This document shows, one piece after another, positions 22,615 through 34,216 of a stretch of DNA of 64,000 nt. Origin of the DNA: Desmodesmus armatus. Taxonomy: Eukaryota; Chlorophyta; Chlorophyceae; Sphaeropleales; Scenedesmaceae. The stretch lies in the NCBI GenBank assembly GCA_007449985.2, contig VIIQ02000788.1, forward strand, positions 37,573 to 101,572, in the 5' to 3' direction. The notes beneath the pieces were generated by a model, which saw only the letters and a list, made by a program, of their open reading frames with translations, had not been told where the DNA came from and ran no database searches. Made by a program: the position numbers and the translations under genes. The stretch's first letter is position 1. Every line of letters starts with the position of its first letter.

Positions 22615-24624
22615 ATGGCATCTAGCCCTAGCGTAAGCACGAACAGCCGCTCCGCTAGTGCTTGACACGTCTGTACAGGTGAAAGGGGGAAAGCGCAGCC
22701 GGGGTGAGGCGGGGGGGGGGACTCTAGCCAGTGGGTCCCCCCTCCCTCTGCGTTGCTGTAGGACCGTGGATGGGCACAACAGAAAGCGATGCAACACAGC
22801 TTTCCTGCAGACACTTGAAGAAGCAAACATCCCTGCATTCTGATACGGAGATTTGTGTCCTCCACACAGATGTCCCTGGACAGCAGATGCTGGACGGCAG
22901 TTCACTGATGGAGCTGGGTGATTGCTTTGGCAACCAAGTAAACACCTGAGAACAAAAGGGTCGAACCAAATTGCTGCTCAACCTGAACAACATGCAACCC
23001 ATGTGGTGGTCGGGTGTAGCTGACGGTTGCGATCACCACTTTGACCGACCCGGTCAATTCTGAGTGACATGCAGCACCTCTTGCACCGTCAGCGTGTTGG
23101 CAACTGTATCTGTTGTAGTCGCCATACACTGACCAAGTCGAACAAACTCCAGGCAGGCCTCTTTCTGGCCACCCACCCTCCAACAGTATCCCAGGACAGA
23201 ATCGTTAGCCCAATGGTGCAGCCACTGCTACGAATGGCTACTGCTGAGGATTTTCAGCGTGTGCTGGAGTTTGGTGCAGTGGTGTTTTGCAGCCATGAGC
23301 CCATGTGTCAGGCCCTGCGGCCCACACCAGCAGAGTTTGTGAGCCAATTTGCACCTCTGGTCGAAGCGTGCTGCACCAGTGGGCTATCTTACCTGCTTGA
23401 GCACCATGAGAATGAAGACAACTCAAACACACGTAAGCCACCAAGTATCGTGTGCTGTCCCCAGCTAAAGACAGCGCTTGGGGCGGGGGGGGGGGGGGGG
23501 GGGGGCAGAGGGGGTGAGTGAAAATTGAATGCTTGCACCGTTGGGCCTTACCCTCCACACTTGACATTTGTTTGGATCTTGTCAATGGTTGAGGGCTCAC
23601 CAATTCTGAGCACAGCATCACCCTGGGAGCTCACCGGGACAGCTGGCACGCCGTTTCCTCCCCATGTCGCACACATGCCAATTCACACAGTACCACCATT
23701 CACACGTCACGTAAGCATCATCATCTCAGTCCACCTGCCTATCATACGAAGTGTTCAACACAGGGTCACACACGCTCCCAGCTCCCAGCCCCCTCTTGCT
23801 CGCCACCAGACCCCCTCACTCTGCTGCATCCCTCTCTTATGATGTTACATTCCCACAGGCACCCTCGTATCGATGTCCTTGGCCCTTCGCTACGACGACT
23901 ACAAAGCAGTGTCAGACCGACTCCCAGACTACAGCATCTTCAGCCCTGTGCTGGCAGTGTTTGATGCCCTAGAACGCCTTCCCTGCAGCGAAGCATCAGA
24001 GGCAGTGCTCAACTTCATGTGGGCTACACATGAGCAGCACACCAACAGAGGCTATGCCAGGAGGGCAGTGGAGGGCACTGAGGCAGCAGCAAAGCAGGCG
24101 GGGTACAGTTGGCTGGTAGCGGACGTTACTAACGTTATTTCGCAGCACATGGCGGCGCTGTTTGGATACCAGGAGCTTGTCAAGGTGCGCAGCAGCTTGA
24201 GTTGCAGGGAGGGGGGTGTTGAGAGTGGAATATTTCAATGCTGGGCGGTGCTCCCCAGGATTACATTGTGTGGGGTTTGAGGCATGTGGAACAAATGAAA
24301 ATCTTCGCCACACAGCATTGGTGAAATTGGGCAAGATCAGGCAACTGTAAGTTACGGCCGAATGAAGCAGTCAAGGCCTGGTTGTCATCAACTGACTGCT
24401 CCTGCTGGTTGGGTTGCTGGCTGCTGCTTCTGCAGGTGCGGTATCATGACTACGAACACTTGAAGAGCATACAGTCCACACAGCACGTCATCCGTGTCGT
24501 GAAGCAGCTCTCAGCGGATGCAGCGGTGGATGAGCGGGACCAGGGCCTGCTGCTGCAGTCTGGGCGGCAGCTGTCCCAGGGGAGCAAGCTGAGCAGCAGC
24601 AGCCTGCAGCAGATGCTGCTGTGA
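22615..24624 (+). CDS. GNAT-family N-acetyltransferase
   Basis: Well supported exons: 22762-22937, 23195-23432, 23859-24184 and 24436-24624 (stop TGA). Upstream, ATG 22615 with exons 22615-22632 and 22679-22703 fits in phase, but needs introns of only 46 and 58 nt; otherwise translation could start at 22731 or 22770. The 323-aa model resembles arylalkylamine-type GNAT proteins: MATAEDFQRVLEFGAVVFCS, HEPMCQAL, then a conserved strand NTRTLVSMSLALRYDDY after the splice, followed by LNFMWATHEQHTNRGYARRA, where the acetyl-CoA pyrophosphate loop (usually Q/RxxGxG/A) appears as HTNRGYA, and VADVTNVISQHMAALFGYQE. The C-terminus is Gln/Ser-rich. These enzymes transfer acetyl from acetyl-CoA to a primary amine; the substrate cannot be told. 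Confidence 0.75.
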
Positions 24625-24755
24625 GCCAGCAGCAGCAACAGCAGCAGCAGCGCCGGAAGGTGTGGCTAGGGTGGTGTTCATGAGAGAGGGTTACGGTTAC
24701 TTCCATGCAATATGCAGGCACTGCTGCATGGTAGGTCTGGATGGGTGAATCAGCT

Positions 24756-24841
24756 CAGCAAATGAGTTCGTGTGAGTGCGTGAGTGAACGAGTGAATGTA
24801 TGAGTGAGTGTGTGAGTGAGTGAGTGAGTGAGTGAGTGAGA
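24756..24841 (+). repeat. Degenerate (TGAG)n microsatellite
   Basis: A run of GTGAG and GAGTGAG variants that becomes pure (GTGA)n at 24811-24841. It resembles the tails of the repeats at 2785-3755. Confidence 0.85.
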
Positions 24842-25012
24842 GTGCACATCTGTTGGTGGCATCCTTGGCTGCAACAGCCAGGCAACCAATTGGTGCTGGC
24901 GTCAATTGGTGGTAGCAGTATGTTGTTCAGCCTCGACACGTTGCTTTTGACAGGGGACAGAGGACGGGGAAAAGTATAGACATGTGCATACCCTTAATGG
25001 CACAACATATCT

Positions 25013-25137
25013 CTTGTTGTAGCAGGGTGGTGGTTATGTACTTGGGGTTTTCCTGGTGACTGAATACAGGAAGCATCTTTCTGTCATCAGTCACCAGGAT
25101 ATCCCCAAGAACACCACCAGCAGCCTGCTACAACAAG
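25013..25137. repeat. 125-nt imperfect fold-back (51-nt arms)
   Basis: Arms 25013-25063 and 25087-25137 are inverse copies at about 80% identity, with perfect blocks CTTGTTGTAGCAGG, CTTGGGG and TCCTGGTGACTGA. The loop is about 23 nt. Size and mismatch pattern suit either a microRNA-type precursor or a relic of a fold-back transposon. No target duplication is obvious. Confidence 0.6.
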
Positions 25138-26191
25138 CATGGTTGAAGAGTTGAATGCACCATTCGTTGCTTGATTACGTGCATGACGCTGCTTGCTGCC
25201 CTGTACTGCTTGCCAGCAGCAACATGTACCACCTAGAATGTAGAGAGCAGTGCCACTGTATGTGCTTTACGCACTGCTATCAGCTCTGTTTTTTGTATCG
25301 TGACACTGTAGGGGGAGGCACATCTGTGGCGATGGGGGAAGCACATCTGGTGGCTGTGCCACTGCATAGCATACTAGTAGTAGGCGAGTTCTTGTGGATG
25401 CAGCTTGTGCAGGGTGGGTGCACCACGCTAGGGCGTTGGCATGCAGTCTGAAAGGCATCACATGTCAGATATGAGAATGTGCTGGCCTTTCTTGACAGCC
25501 TGATGGTGACTGTGTGGCTGCTGATGTGCCGCGCGAGGCGTTTGGTGCACCTGTTGCTGCGTGGGCGTGGCTGCTGTTGTTTTGCGATGCATGCACATAC
25601 AGACATGCATGTGTCACGCCTGTAGCTATCAAGCTCAAAGCGCCCATGACAGCCGAGCAATGATGGGCGTGTGAGTGTTTGAAACCAGAGATCGGTCAGG
25701 AGTTTGCACTGGTTTGACTAGCTAGAACAGTGTGTGTCAAACAGTTCTGCACTGTTGTGCATAACAGTAAATGTTGGCCACCGTGAACCCAGTCCTGCAG
25801 CCTTGACTTGAAGGCTGTATCTGTTTGGTGCAGAGCGGTACACTACAGTCATCTTGAGTAATGAGGGCAGGCCCCATCCTCAGCATTAGCCAGCAAGCCA
25901 AGGGCTCTTACATGTCATGTTCAAGTCGGGGTCTCTCAAGTTTCTAAACCCTTCAGGTTGCTTCACTGCAGCTTGACAATGCAATTGCAGCCCACTTCAC
26001 TGAAACACCACAGCGCACAGGACCCTACCAGTCAGCTGGCAGCGGTACAGTACAGTACAAAAATGCATCAGACTGGCCCAACTTGGGCTGATTCGCCCCC
26101 TGGAAACCTGATTCCATGCGTCTGCCTCCTACAATTGGGGACCCAGAGGGCCTATCAACGTACCCCAGTCTCTCAAGTCAGGGGTGAGGGC

Positions 26192-26213
26192 TTACAACCA
26201 CTCGTCTCTTACA
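26192..26213 (-). promoter_or_regulatory. Two TGTAA polyadenylation motifs of UGT1
   Basis: On the minus strand TGTAA occurs at 26213-26209, overlapping the stop codon, and at 26196-26192 just downstream. Confidence 0.5.
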
Positions 26214-29200
26214 ACTCGTCAGAGTGGCCTGCTGTCGCAGCGTTATCAGCCCCCGTTGCTGCCGAGCTGCCTGATCCAGCTTCTGCAGCTACATCTCTTC
26301 GGTGAGAAGCTGTGTCTAGATCTGCGGAGGCACCCGTGCTTCCTACCGCAGCAGCAAGATTACTAGCGCTGCTAGTAGCTGCTGCTGCTGCTTCATGGGC
26401 TGCAGCAGTACTACTCGTGCTGCTAGTAGCTGCTGCTGCTTCGCGTGCTGCTGCTGACAGCACCGCTAGCTCCACTTCATCAGCAGCTCGCTCGTAGGGG
26501 TGCCGCTGGGCTGCGTACCGTTGCAACGCAGAAGAGATCCCCTGTGCTGCCTGCGCGTACGAAGCGTTGGATAGTACCTGCACGTAGAAACAATGCAGCG
26601 CACTGAACCTGTTGGTGCCATCACCACTGTCTGAACATTACAGCTCTTGCATTCAAACCAGCCTTGCGTCCACAAGGGCGTCAACAACAATTGCGTGGCA
26701 GATGACGCGCGCGCCTGTGGAACAATGGTACAGATGAAGCGTGGTTGTGGTGTCGCTGTTGTAAACCAAGAAGGTCGCCAAGAGAACAGCAGCACCTGGT
26801 GCCTACCTGTCGTATCAAGTCTGCCACGTGGTCTGCTTTGAAGGTCATTGCCTCAGCACTGGCAGACCCCCGACGGTATGCAGGAGCTTGTTTGCAGATG
26901 ACGGCAGCTCCCCGTGTGGCCAACTTTACCGCATGCTCAGCCTGTAAAAGAGGGTGGGGGGGGGGGGGGAGCGGCAGGAGGGGGGGAAGGGTTTTGGGGG
27001 GGGGGGGCGAGGGAGCTGGAATGCATGAGTTGACTAACCTTCAGCAATATTACAGGAGTCACCAATTGCTTGCAAGCAGCACGCCAGCCGTGCCATATGC
27101 ATGCGCAATGTGTATCTGCATGGGGGCATCCTGCCTCCCAGACAAGCGACATGGGCAGCCCATTGCCCTGTCAGCCACAAGCAGAAAAAAGGCAGCCAGC
27201 ATACACTCACTTCCCTGCCGACAACCCTTGCAATGTGGAGATGCATGTATCCGCAAGTGTGTCGACCTTGTAAAGACAGTTCAGTGAGCAGCCGTCAAGG
27301 TTTCATACATGTAGAAGCATGTGCGTACCTGCTCCATTTGGAAGGGTATTGCCACCAGAGGGACACCATGGTAGGCTGCTTCATTCACGCTGTGCAGCCC
27401 ACAGTGTGACACAACCGCCTTGGTGTTGGCATGGCCCATAACGTCCTGCAGCAGCAGCAGCAACCATGGTGCCACACTAGTAGTACAGATCATTACCATT
27501 TGCGCAGGCAGATGCCGCTGGTTGGCTCAGAAGTGGGAGGGGGGGTGACCTCAGTGTTCATCACTGCCACTGCCTCACCCCTTCACTTGCTCAAACCCAC
27601 TCTCTCTCACTCAAAACCACCCCCTCCCTACCCCAGACTCACATTATAGTCCACCCAAGGCACCACCAGGGTGTTCTCCCCAAGAGGCAAGTCCTCAATC
27701 TGTATGCCTGGCCGCAGGGCAGTAGGCTTCAGCGCCCACAAAACCCTGACGGGCGCCAGGGCTGCAAAACCCTTGGCCAGTTCGTGAACATCCTCGGGAC
27801 GCAGGGTGGGGCCGTAAATAGTACCAAAAGCCGCCAGCACAACGCCGTGTGTGGCGAAGTTGACGAAGCTGGCAACAGGAGGGGGTGAAATGGCGTGGGC
27901 CGGGCGAGCAGTGCCTGTAGCAGAGGGTGTACACATGTGTGACAACGGGGGGGGGGGGGAGCATGCATTGTTTAAGTATACGTAAGACAGAAGCGAAAGG
28001 CCGACATGTGGTGGGGCAGAATTGACGAACGCGGCAATATGAGGGGGTGAGATGGTATGGGCTGGACGTGCAGTGCCTGTAGCAGAGGGTGTACACATTT
28101 GTGACGTCAGGGGGGGGGGAGCATGGACTGTTGAAGTGCACGTAAGACAGAAGCGAAAGGCCGACATGTGGTGTGGCAGAGTTGACGAAGGCGGCAACAG
28201 GAGGGGGTGAAATGGCGTGGGCTGGACGTGCAGTGCTTGCGGGAGGCACCGGGTGTGTGGCAGCAGCAGGCGGCAAAGTACGTGCTGTGGGTGTGAATGT
28301 GACAGAACAACATGCCCTGTATATGGCGTGAGCCGGGCGTGCAGTGCCTGTAGGAGAGGGTGTGAGGCAGCAGCAGAGGGCAGCGCATGCATTGTGGGTG
28401 TGCATGCAAAAATGCGGCTGCCTATCCCAAACCCAAGTGGTCCAAGGATACCCCTCACCTGGCCCCACCACCACCTTGTTGGCAGGCCTGCCAACTAGGG
28501 AGGGTGCGTGGGTGCTCCACCAACCAGGATGCAGTCCCTCAAAAAGATCAAGAACTGTTTTGATTGGACAGCTAAGTTGGCTTGCAAGTGGCTCTCACCT
28601 GGCCCCACTACCACCTTTTTGGCTGGGAGTGTGCGTGGGTACTCCACCAACCAGGAACCCATCACAACCTCCACCAGCGGCCTGCAGCACAATACGGTAG
28701 TGATGTCAAAGACGAGTGCATCAACCGTGCCCCCTAGCTACAGTAACCACAAAGCATGTGGCCAGTGTCGCTTGGACCAGCACCCACTACCCCCCTTCCC
28801 CCTTGCACAGGCTATGGAGCAAAGCTTACTGGAGCATTCATACTTTGGAAGACACTGTCTTGCCAAGAGACACTGTCTTGTCTGAGACAGGTTGCTGCAG
28901 AAGAGTTATAATCTGGCGCATCATGCCTGGCTGTCTGCAGCCAGCAGGGTTCGTACCTGCACTTCTGGGTCTTGATCCCACGAAGCCTCCTCAGCCCCTC
29001 AGACAGCCAACAGGGGCTAGCAGCCCAGGGCATATCAAACTGCTGGCGCAGCTTGTCTGTTGCTGAGGGCTGTAGCGACAGTAGGTCGGTTTTGATGGGG
29101 GTTAGCTGGTATACCGCCCAGGTGGCGAGGTTCAGGGCCATCCCGGGTAGGGTTTGAAGGTCTGACGGAGTGAGGAGAGAGCCAAACTGCACGCAGACAC

Positions 29201-31807
29201 AGGCACAGGCACACACAGCGACCCCTCGATGAGCATAAAACAACACTTGCAGGACGCAGTTGTGTCCCCGCCAACCGCATTGAGCTGTAGGCAACCCCTC
29301 CTTACAGCATCTTCCTGATAGATTGCGTGGTTGCATGCACTTGTGTATCCACAGCTGCTTTGTCAAGTTCCTCTGGGGTCCATCCTGTCACCAGCCAGTT
29401 AGTGTGCACGTAGGGCAGCACACTACATGACAGTACCCACTTTTGTTTACATCCACAGGCGCTCTCTGATGCCGCCGACGCTTGCTGAGGTTATAGGTTG
29501 TACCAAAACAAATCGTTGTAGGGGGGGAGGACAGGGGGTTTTATTGCGCCGTTTGCGAGGGAAAAGCCTCTGAAAGGGTGTACTGCTGCCTGTTCTCCCA
29601 CCAGGGGCGCCCAACTGGCCCCAGGCCTCTGCAAACGCCTTTCCTAACTTACTTATCCACAACTGCAGGGTGCATGTGGCCTGCACCTGCCTGGCGCGTC
29701 CCCACCAGGGGGTCACCTTATTATTTAATATATAGGATTGCTCTCACCTGAGGTGCTGTTGGTGGTCCCTCAAAGAAAGTGTTGCCGCTGACGTCCACCA
29801 TGTGCACCCCCAGTGCATGGGCCATGATGCAGCCGGTGTTGTCCTTCACCACTGAGCCGATGGACAGACCAACACTCATCCAGGCATCAGCCTGGAAGTC
29901 ACGCAGACGCTGTCACAACACAGCACAGCACGACAGCACAGCATGACCACAGCACAGCAGCAGCGGCAGGCAGCAGGAAAAAGGGTCAACCACATTCCCT
30001 GCACAAAGCCAATCAGGGCTGTGGTTCCACATTAATGTGCCGCATTCTTCCTTGTTTAGTGTAAGCCGGTGTTGTCCTTCACCACTGAGCCAGTGGCTAG
30101 TCTGACACTCATCCAGGCGTCAGCTTGGATTCACGCAAAACGCTGTCCCAGCACAACACAGCACAACACAGCACAACATCAGCACAGCAGGAGCAGCAGC
30201 AGACAGCAGAAAGTAAAAGCCAACCACATCACCCGCACAAAGCCGATGCATATCTACCTTTCTCACCCCCGCCTCGACTACCAATGCCAGTTTGAACAAG
30301 GGCAGCAGCAGCAGTCCACCTCACCCACCTGCATGAGGGTGTTGTTGGCCAGCAGCTGCTGTGCCATGATTGCCACACCCGGCTGAAACAGCTGCAGCAT
30401 CGTTACACCGGAGGTCAGGGAAGCCACCAGCGACTGGGGCCACTTGTCGGGGACTGCAGACAAACAGGCAGGCAGGCAGGCGGGCAGGCGGGCGCGGGGG
30501 GGGGGGGGGGCAGGCAGGCGGGAATGGCACACTCTGCACAGCATCGATATGATTGCCATCACATGTTCCTCCAGCAGGATTTTGTGTTCGTGTGCATGGC
30601 TCAGACGCAGTAAGAGCCGGCACTTACTCGCAAACATCGAGGGTTTAGGCACCTCCCCCATCTTCAAGGGTTTAGGTCGTTTGAATTCTTTGAAGTGGAC
30701 GTCCACCACAAGGTAGTCAAGTGCCTCTGCTGTTGTGTTGCTGCTGCTGCGGGCTGCTGCTGATTTGACAAAGTCAAGTGCTGACTCTGTCACCACCACC
30801 AACACCTTGTGGCCCCTGCAGCATAGACAGCACGATTAAAGCAAGCATGCAGTCAACAGTCAGACGAGCAGTTTTATGGTAGCACTGCAACTCACAAGCC
30901 TTGAGTCAGTCACGTCCCGCAAAGGAATAACAAACTTGGTCAGGCTGACGCAGCAATACATGCTGTGCATGTGCTGCTACTGCCAACTTGCGAGACACTT
31001 TATGGTGCAGACGCTGATGGTGAACGTGCTGATGGCGCTCTGCCTGCTGATTCACTGCAGGTTCTTCCTTGCTGGGGTGCAGTCTGGAGCTGCGTCTGCG
31101 TGCACACTTGCTGCTCTTGTGGCGAGGAAGAGTTGCTGTGCCGGTGTTTGAGCGCTGCCATGCGCGGCTACTGGGAGTAAGGCACACACGTGCCACGGCA
31201 TCGCTGTTGTGCCCAGGCAGTGTGGCATGTGTGCATGTGTGCGTCTGCACGCAGGAGCATGACTCGACAGATTGACGCCACACCACAGATGTGTCGGGCG
31301 TCTGGTCTGTAGCTGAGGCCAAAGAGTGAGGAGTTGAGAGTGCAGGAGTCTGTGGCCCAGTGTGCACGCCGTGCCTACCTGCTGTGCAGCTGTGCAGCAA
31401 CCCCCATGATATCCATGGCCTGCAGACAGCACAGGAAGTCAGCACGCAGCCACAGAGATGGGCATGTGCTGTAGTGCCTGTGGTTTACTCAATTGTGCGG
31501 GGCAACGCTGAACACAACGCAAAGTATCAGTCCAATTGCAAGGCAACGGCAACCCCCTGACGCCCTTTGGCAAGGCCAGGCTGCATCAAGTGCTATGCAC
31601 AAGGGACGGGTATGAGGTACCGTCTGAGGCAGCAGGTGGTGGATGCTCGTTTGATGGTGCTGATCTGCACAGCAGCAAGGCTGGGGTGCTTACTGGAGAG
31701 ATGGCCAGCAGTGGGGCAGCAATGAAGCGTAACCCGCTGCCTTGGCAGAACAGGGATGCCAGCAGCACACAGTGCATGCATAGTGACAACTTAACCGTTT
31801 GCTTCAT
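26209..31807 (-). CDS. UDP-glycosyltransferase (GT1), UGT copy 1
   Basis: Eleven exons on the minus strand: 31807-31694, 31419-31379, 30815-30628, 30453-30329, 29909-29748, 29186-28957, 28681-28599, 27914-27643, 27445-27329, 26941-26807 and 26577-26209. All junctions are GT-AG with agreeing phases; product 611 aa. It starts with a signal peptide (MKQTVKLSLCMHCVLLASLF), then AMDIMGVAAQLHSRGHKVLV. The C-terminal nucleotide-sugar half has VVLAAFGT, LVVPWVDYN and the signature VSHCGLHSVNEAAYHGVPLV ending in EQ, as in UDP-glucuronosyltransferase-like enzymes. An Ala/Ser-rich tail follows and no C-terminal membrane anchor was seen. The sugar donor is probably UDP-glucose or UDP-glucuronate and the acceptor is unknown. 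A paralogue lies upstream on the same strand, with the Fanzor between them. Confidence 0.87.
27850..28530 (-). repeat. Tandem partial duplications of UGT1 exons 7 and 8
   Basis: The acceptor and first part of exon 8 (GTARPAHAISPPPVA) recur about every 150 bp at roughly 28020-28085, 28195-28240 and 28325-28360, each followed on the minus strand by a decayed intron often with a poly-C run. A partial copy of exon 7 with its donor lies at about 28455-28530. Only the copy at 27914-27643 continues into the catalytic exon. Intron remnants contain GTAAGACAGAAGCG twice. Confidence 0.75.
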
Positions 31808-32145
31808 GGGTGGTGGGGGATGAAAGGACGCTTGTAATAAAGTGCCAATTGAGAAATGCAGATCACAAGGTCACCAACTATGGTGCGCATGATGATGTTT
31901 CGGAAGGTTTTGAAGAACTGGAAGCGTAACTGCACGAACCATTCGCGTGCTTTATCGATACGTGAAACGGGCGACTGAGACGAGAGGTTTGTAGATCTAG
32001 ATCAGACTGTCTTTCCTCCTGGGAAACTTCTGCTCCAGCCCGCGCACCAGCAGCGGGATTGTTGAAAGGCGTGTTGCAACAATTCAACAAGATAGAGGCT
32101 CAGTGGCGCTCTTGTCGCACTGCATTGCAACGCCTCCCACATAGC

Positions 32146-34086
32146 ATGACGCCGCATCCTCATTATGGTTATACACATGTGCACTTCACACCCACACTGT
32201 TGCATTTCCTCAGAACACATCTGTCCGGCATGAGTCCCGAGGCACGCAATGATTGGCGGGTTTGGCGGCGGCAACAGCGTGGTGTTGACCCACTACCCGT
32301 GGCTGGTATTGACACTGTTGATGTCATCTGCGATGGTGCCGTAGAGGACATCGCGTCTAACAAGGATTTATTTAGTTTTTTGTTTGACCTTGACCGTTTG
32401 ACGGTCATGTGTGGGGAGGGAAGGCCCAGTGGGAGACGCAGCTTTGCAAAGCATCTTAGCACTGACTGTGTGTCGTTGCATGTGCATGTGACACACAACG
32501 AGCGTGCCACCAGAAGCGCGGTTAGGTCTCTTGACGGACAGCAAAAGGCCCGCAGGGCCCGGCAGCGCGTGACCGAGGCAGCTGCCCTGGACCATGCCCG
32601 ACAGGCCGTGGGCAGGGCAATCAAGTTGCCAACACCAGGCACAACCCCTGCGTATGTATTTGGCGGGGGTGATGATGACTGCAGCACTGTTTGTAGCAGT
32701 GTGGCCGCTGCATCTAGATCTAGACCAGACCATGTACGGGTACTGGACGGTGACTGGCGTGTCCTTGTGGCCCGCAATGTAGTCACGCACGTGCCCGCAC
32801 AGGCCCTGCCCAAGCAGGCCAAGACAAAGCCGGAAGGCTTGGCACAGCATCGGGTTGACTCCCATGCATCTGACCCAGTAGAGGGTGCTCCGGTGGAAGA
32901 GTGGGACTTGGCAAGTGATCACAGTGTGGACAGGACTAGCTACGACTTTTCTGACTCTGACTCAATTGACAGTAGCTTTTGTGTGGAGTCCGAATGTGAC
33001 AGTTGTGCGCCTACTGCTGGACAGCCAGCTCTGGTACATGGCGGCTGTGTGACTGTTGAGGCAGGATGTGGGCTGCGGGTGACTGGAGTTGACCCAGGTG
33101 TGACCAGCATCGTGACTGCGGTCACTGCAAACCATGGCGTGCGGGGCGACGGCACTGATGGAGGGGATGGCTGGGTGTATGCTGTTAATGGGAGGGAATA
33201 TCGGTCTGCATGTGGGCTAGATAGGCAGCGCCATTGGCTGCATGGGCGTATCAAGCGTGCTGGTGTGGCACTGCTGCTCAAGCACTTGCAGAGAACCGGC
33301 AAGAAGCATGGCCAGCATGACGCATTTGTTTTGCATGCACATAAGGCCATTCATGCTTTTCCTCAGTTGCATGCTGTGTACGGTTGCAGGTCTGCCCGGC
33401 ATCACCGGCTTAGAATTGGCATGCTGCAGGACCGGCAAATGCACAGGATGTGCCAGTGCTTGGCATTGGGGCACACGGGGGTGCAAGGGCGCAAGTGGCA
33501 GAAGCCGATGGGTTGCAATGCAGGCCCGTGTATCCACCGGCCAAGTGTTGCTGTTGTTTGCATGGGGGATGCATCAGCAGGTTGGGGCGGGCCAATGTCA
33601 CGGTCAATCAGTGCCCCTGTCATGAAACTGAGGAATTTTTTTAGGGCACAATATGGGTCGGCAGACGGCGTGGCTCGTGGTGGGCGTACAGACATGCATT
33701 GGGTGTCTGTGCACGAGTACCGAACCAGCCAGACCTGCTCTCGCTGCTATGACGAACGTGGGCTGAAACAGCACCGCAGGGGACGTTTCAAGCTCAAGCA
33801 GTGTGTGCATGGCGAGGCTGTGTCGACACCTGACAGGTTGCGGGAACAACTGCATCATGTTGTGGTTGGAGAGGATAATCACTCGCAGCGTGTACCATTG
33901 GTCCTGGACAGGGATATCAACGCTGCCCGTGTGTTGACAGCCAGGGGGGTGGCACAACTGGTGCCTGCCATGTGTGTACACCAGGGGCAACTGCAGCAGC
34001 TGGCACGCTGTGTTGACCGTGTGGTGCGCAAGGACTGGTTAAACCGGCAGCGGCGGCCACGACAAGAAGAGGGGGCAGCAGTGTAA
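32146..34086 (+). CDS. Fanzor (eukaryotic TnpB-like RNA-guided endonuclease), intact RuvC-like ORF
   Basis: Open without interruption from 31966 to the TAA at 34084; the first in-frame ATG is 32146 (646 aa), so upstream coding sequence or a spliced 5' exon is possible. Landmarks follow the Fanzor order: FSFLFDLDRLT and HLSTDCVSLHVHV in the N-terminal half, an acidic Ser/Asp-rich insert, RuvC-I GVDPGVTSIVTAV (Asp codon 33091), GDASAGWGGPMSRSISAPV where TnpB has RuvC-II, VHEYRTSQTCSRCY (Glu codon 33715, zinc-knuckle Cys codons 33736 and 33745), and RuvC-III LDRDINAARVL (Asp codon 33913). The second zinc-binding pair is weak (KQCVHGE). Fanzors cut DNA guided by an RNA encoded at the 3' end of their element. 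The gene is divergent from UGT1, 339 nt from its start codon. Confidence 0.85.
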   Translation: MTPHPHYGYTHVHFTPTLLHFLRTHLSGMSPEARNDWRVWRRQQRGVDPLPVAGIDTVDVICDGAVEDIASNKDLFSFLFDLDRLTVMCGEGRPSGRRSFAKHLSTDCVSLHVHVTHNERATRSAVRSLDGQQKARRARQRVTEAAALDHARQAVGRAIKLPTPGTTPAYVFGGGDDDCSTVCSSVAAASRSRPDHVRVLDGDWRVLVARNVVTHVPAQALPKQAKTKPEGLAQHRVDSHASDPVEGAPVEEWDLASDHSVDRTSYDFSDSDSIDSSFCVESECDSCAPTAGQPALVHGGCVTVEAGCGLRVTGVDPGVTSIVTAVTANHGVRGDGTDGGDGWVYAVNGREYRSACGLDRQRHWLHGRIKRAGVALLLKHLQRTGKKHGQHDAFVLHAHKAIHAFPQLHAVYGCRSARHHRLRIGMLQDRQMHRMCQCLALGHTGVQGRKWQKPMGCNAGPCIHRPSVAVVCMGDASAGWGGPMSRSISAPVMKLRNFFRAQYGSADGVARGGRTDMHWVSVHEYRTSQTCSRCYDERGLKQHRRGRFKLKQCVHGEAVSTPDRLREQLHHVVVGEDNHSQRVPLVLDRDINAARVLTARGVAQLVPAMCVHQGQLQQLARCVDRVVRKDWLNRQRRPRQEEGAAV

Positions 34087-34216
34087 GCAGCGGCTGTGGC
34101 AGCAGCAGGGGGTGTCGGCGGGGTGGCAGTGCACCATCAGCCAATCCCCGGTGGTGCCTGGGCTAGATGTGTGAGATCGTTTAGCAGTGCCTATTGGTTT
34201 ACAATGTCGCTGAACT

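Larger units (their letters stand above)
24625..26208. other. Intergenic region between the GNAT gene and UGT1
   Basis: No supported gene. It holds a TGAG-rich microsatellite and an imperfect inverted repeat, both listed separately. Two TGTAA motifs on the minus strand at its right edge probably belong to UGT1. Confidence 0.5.
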
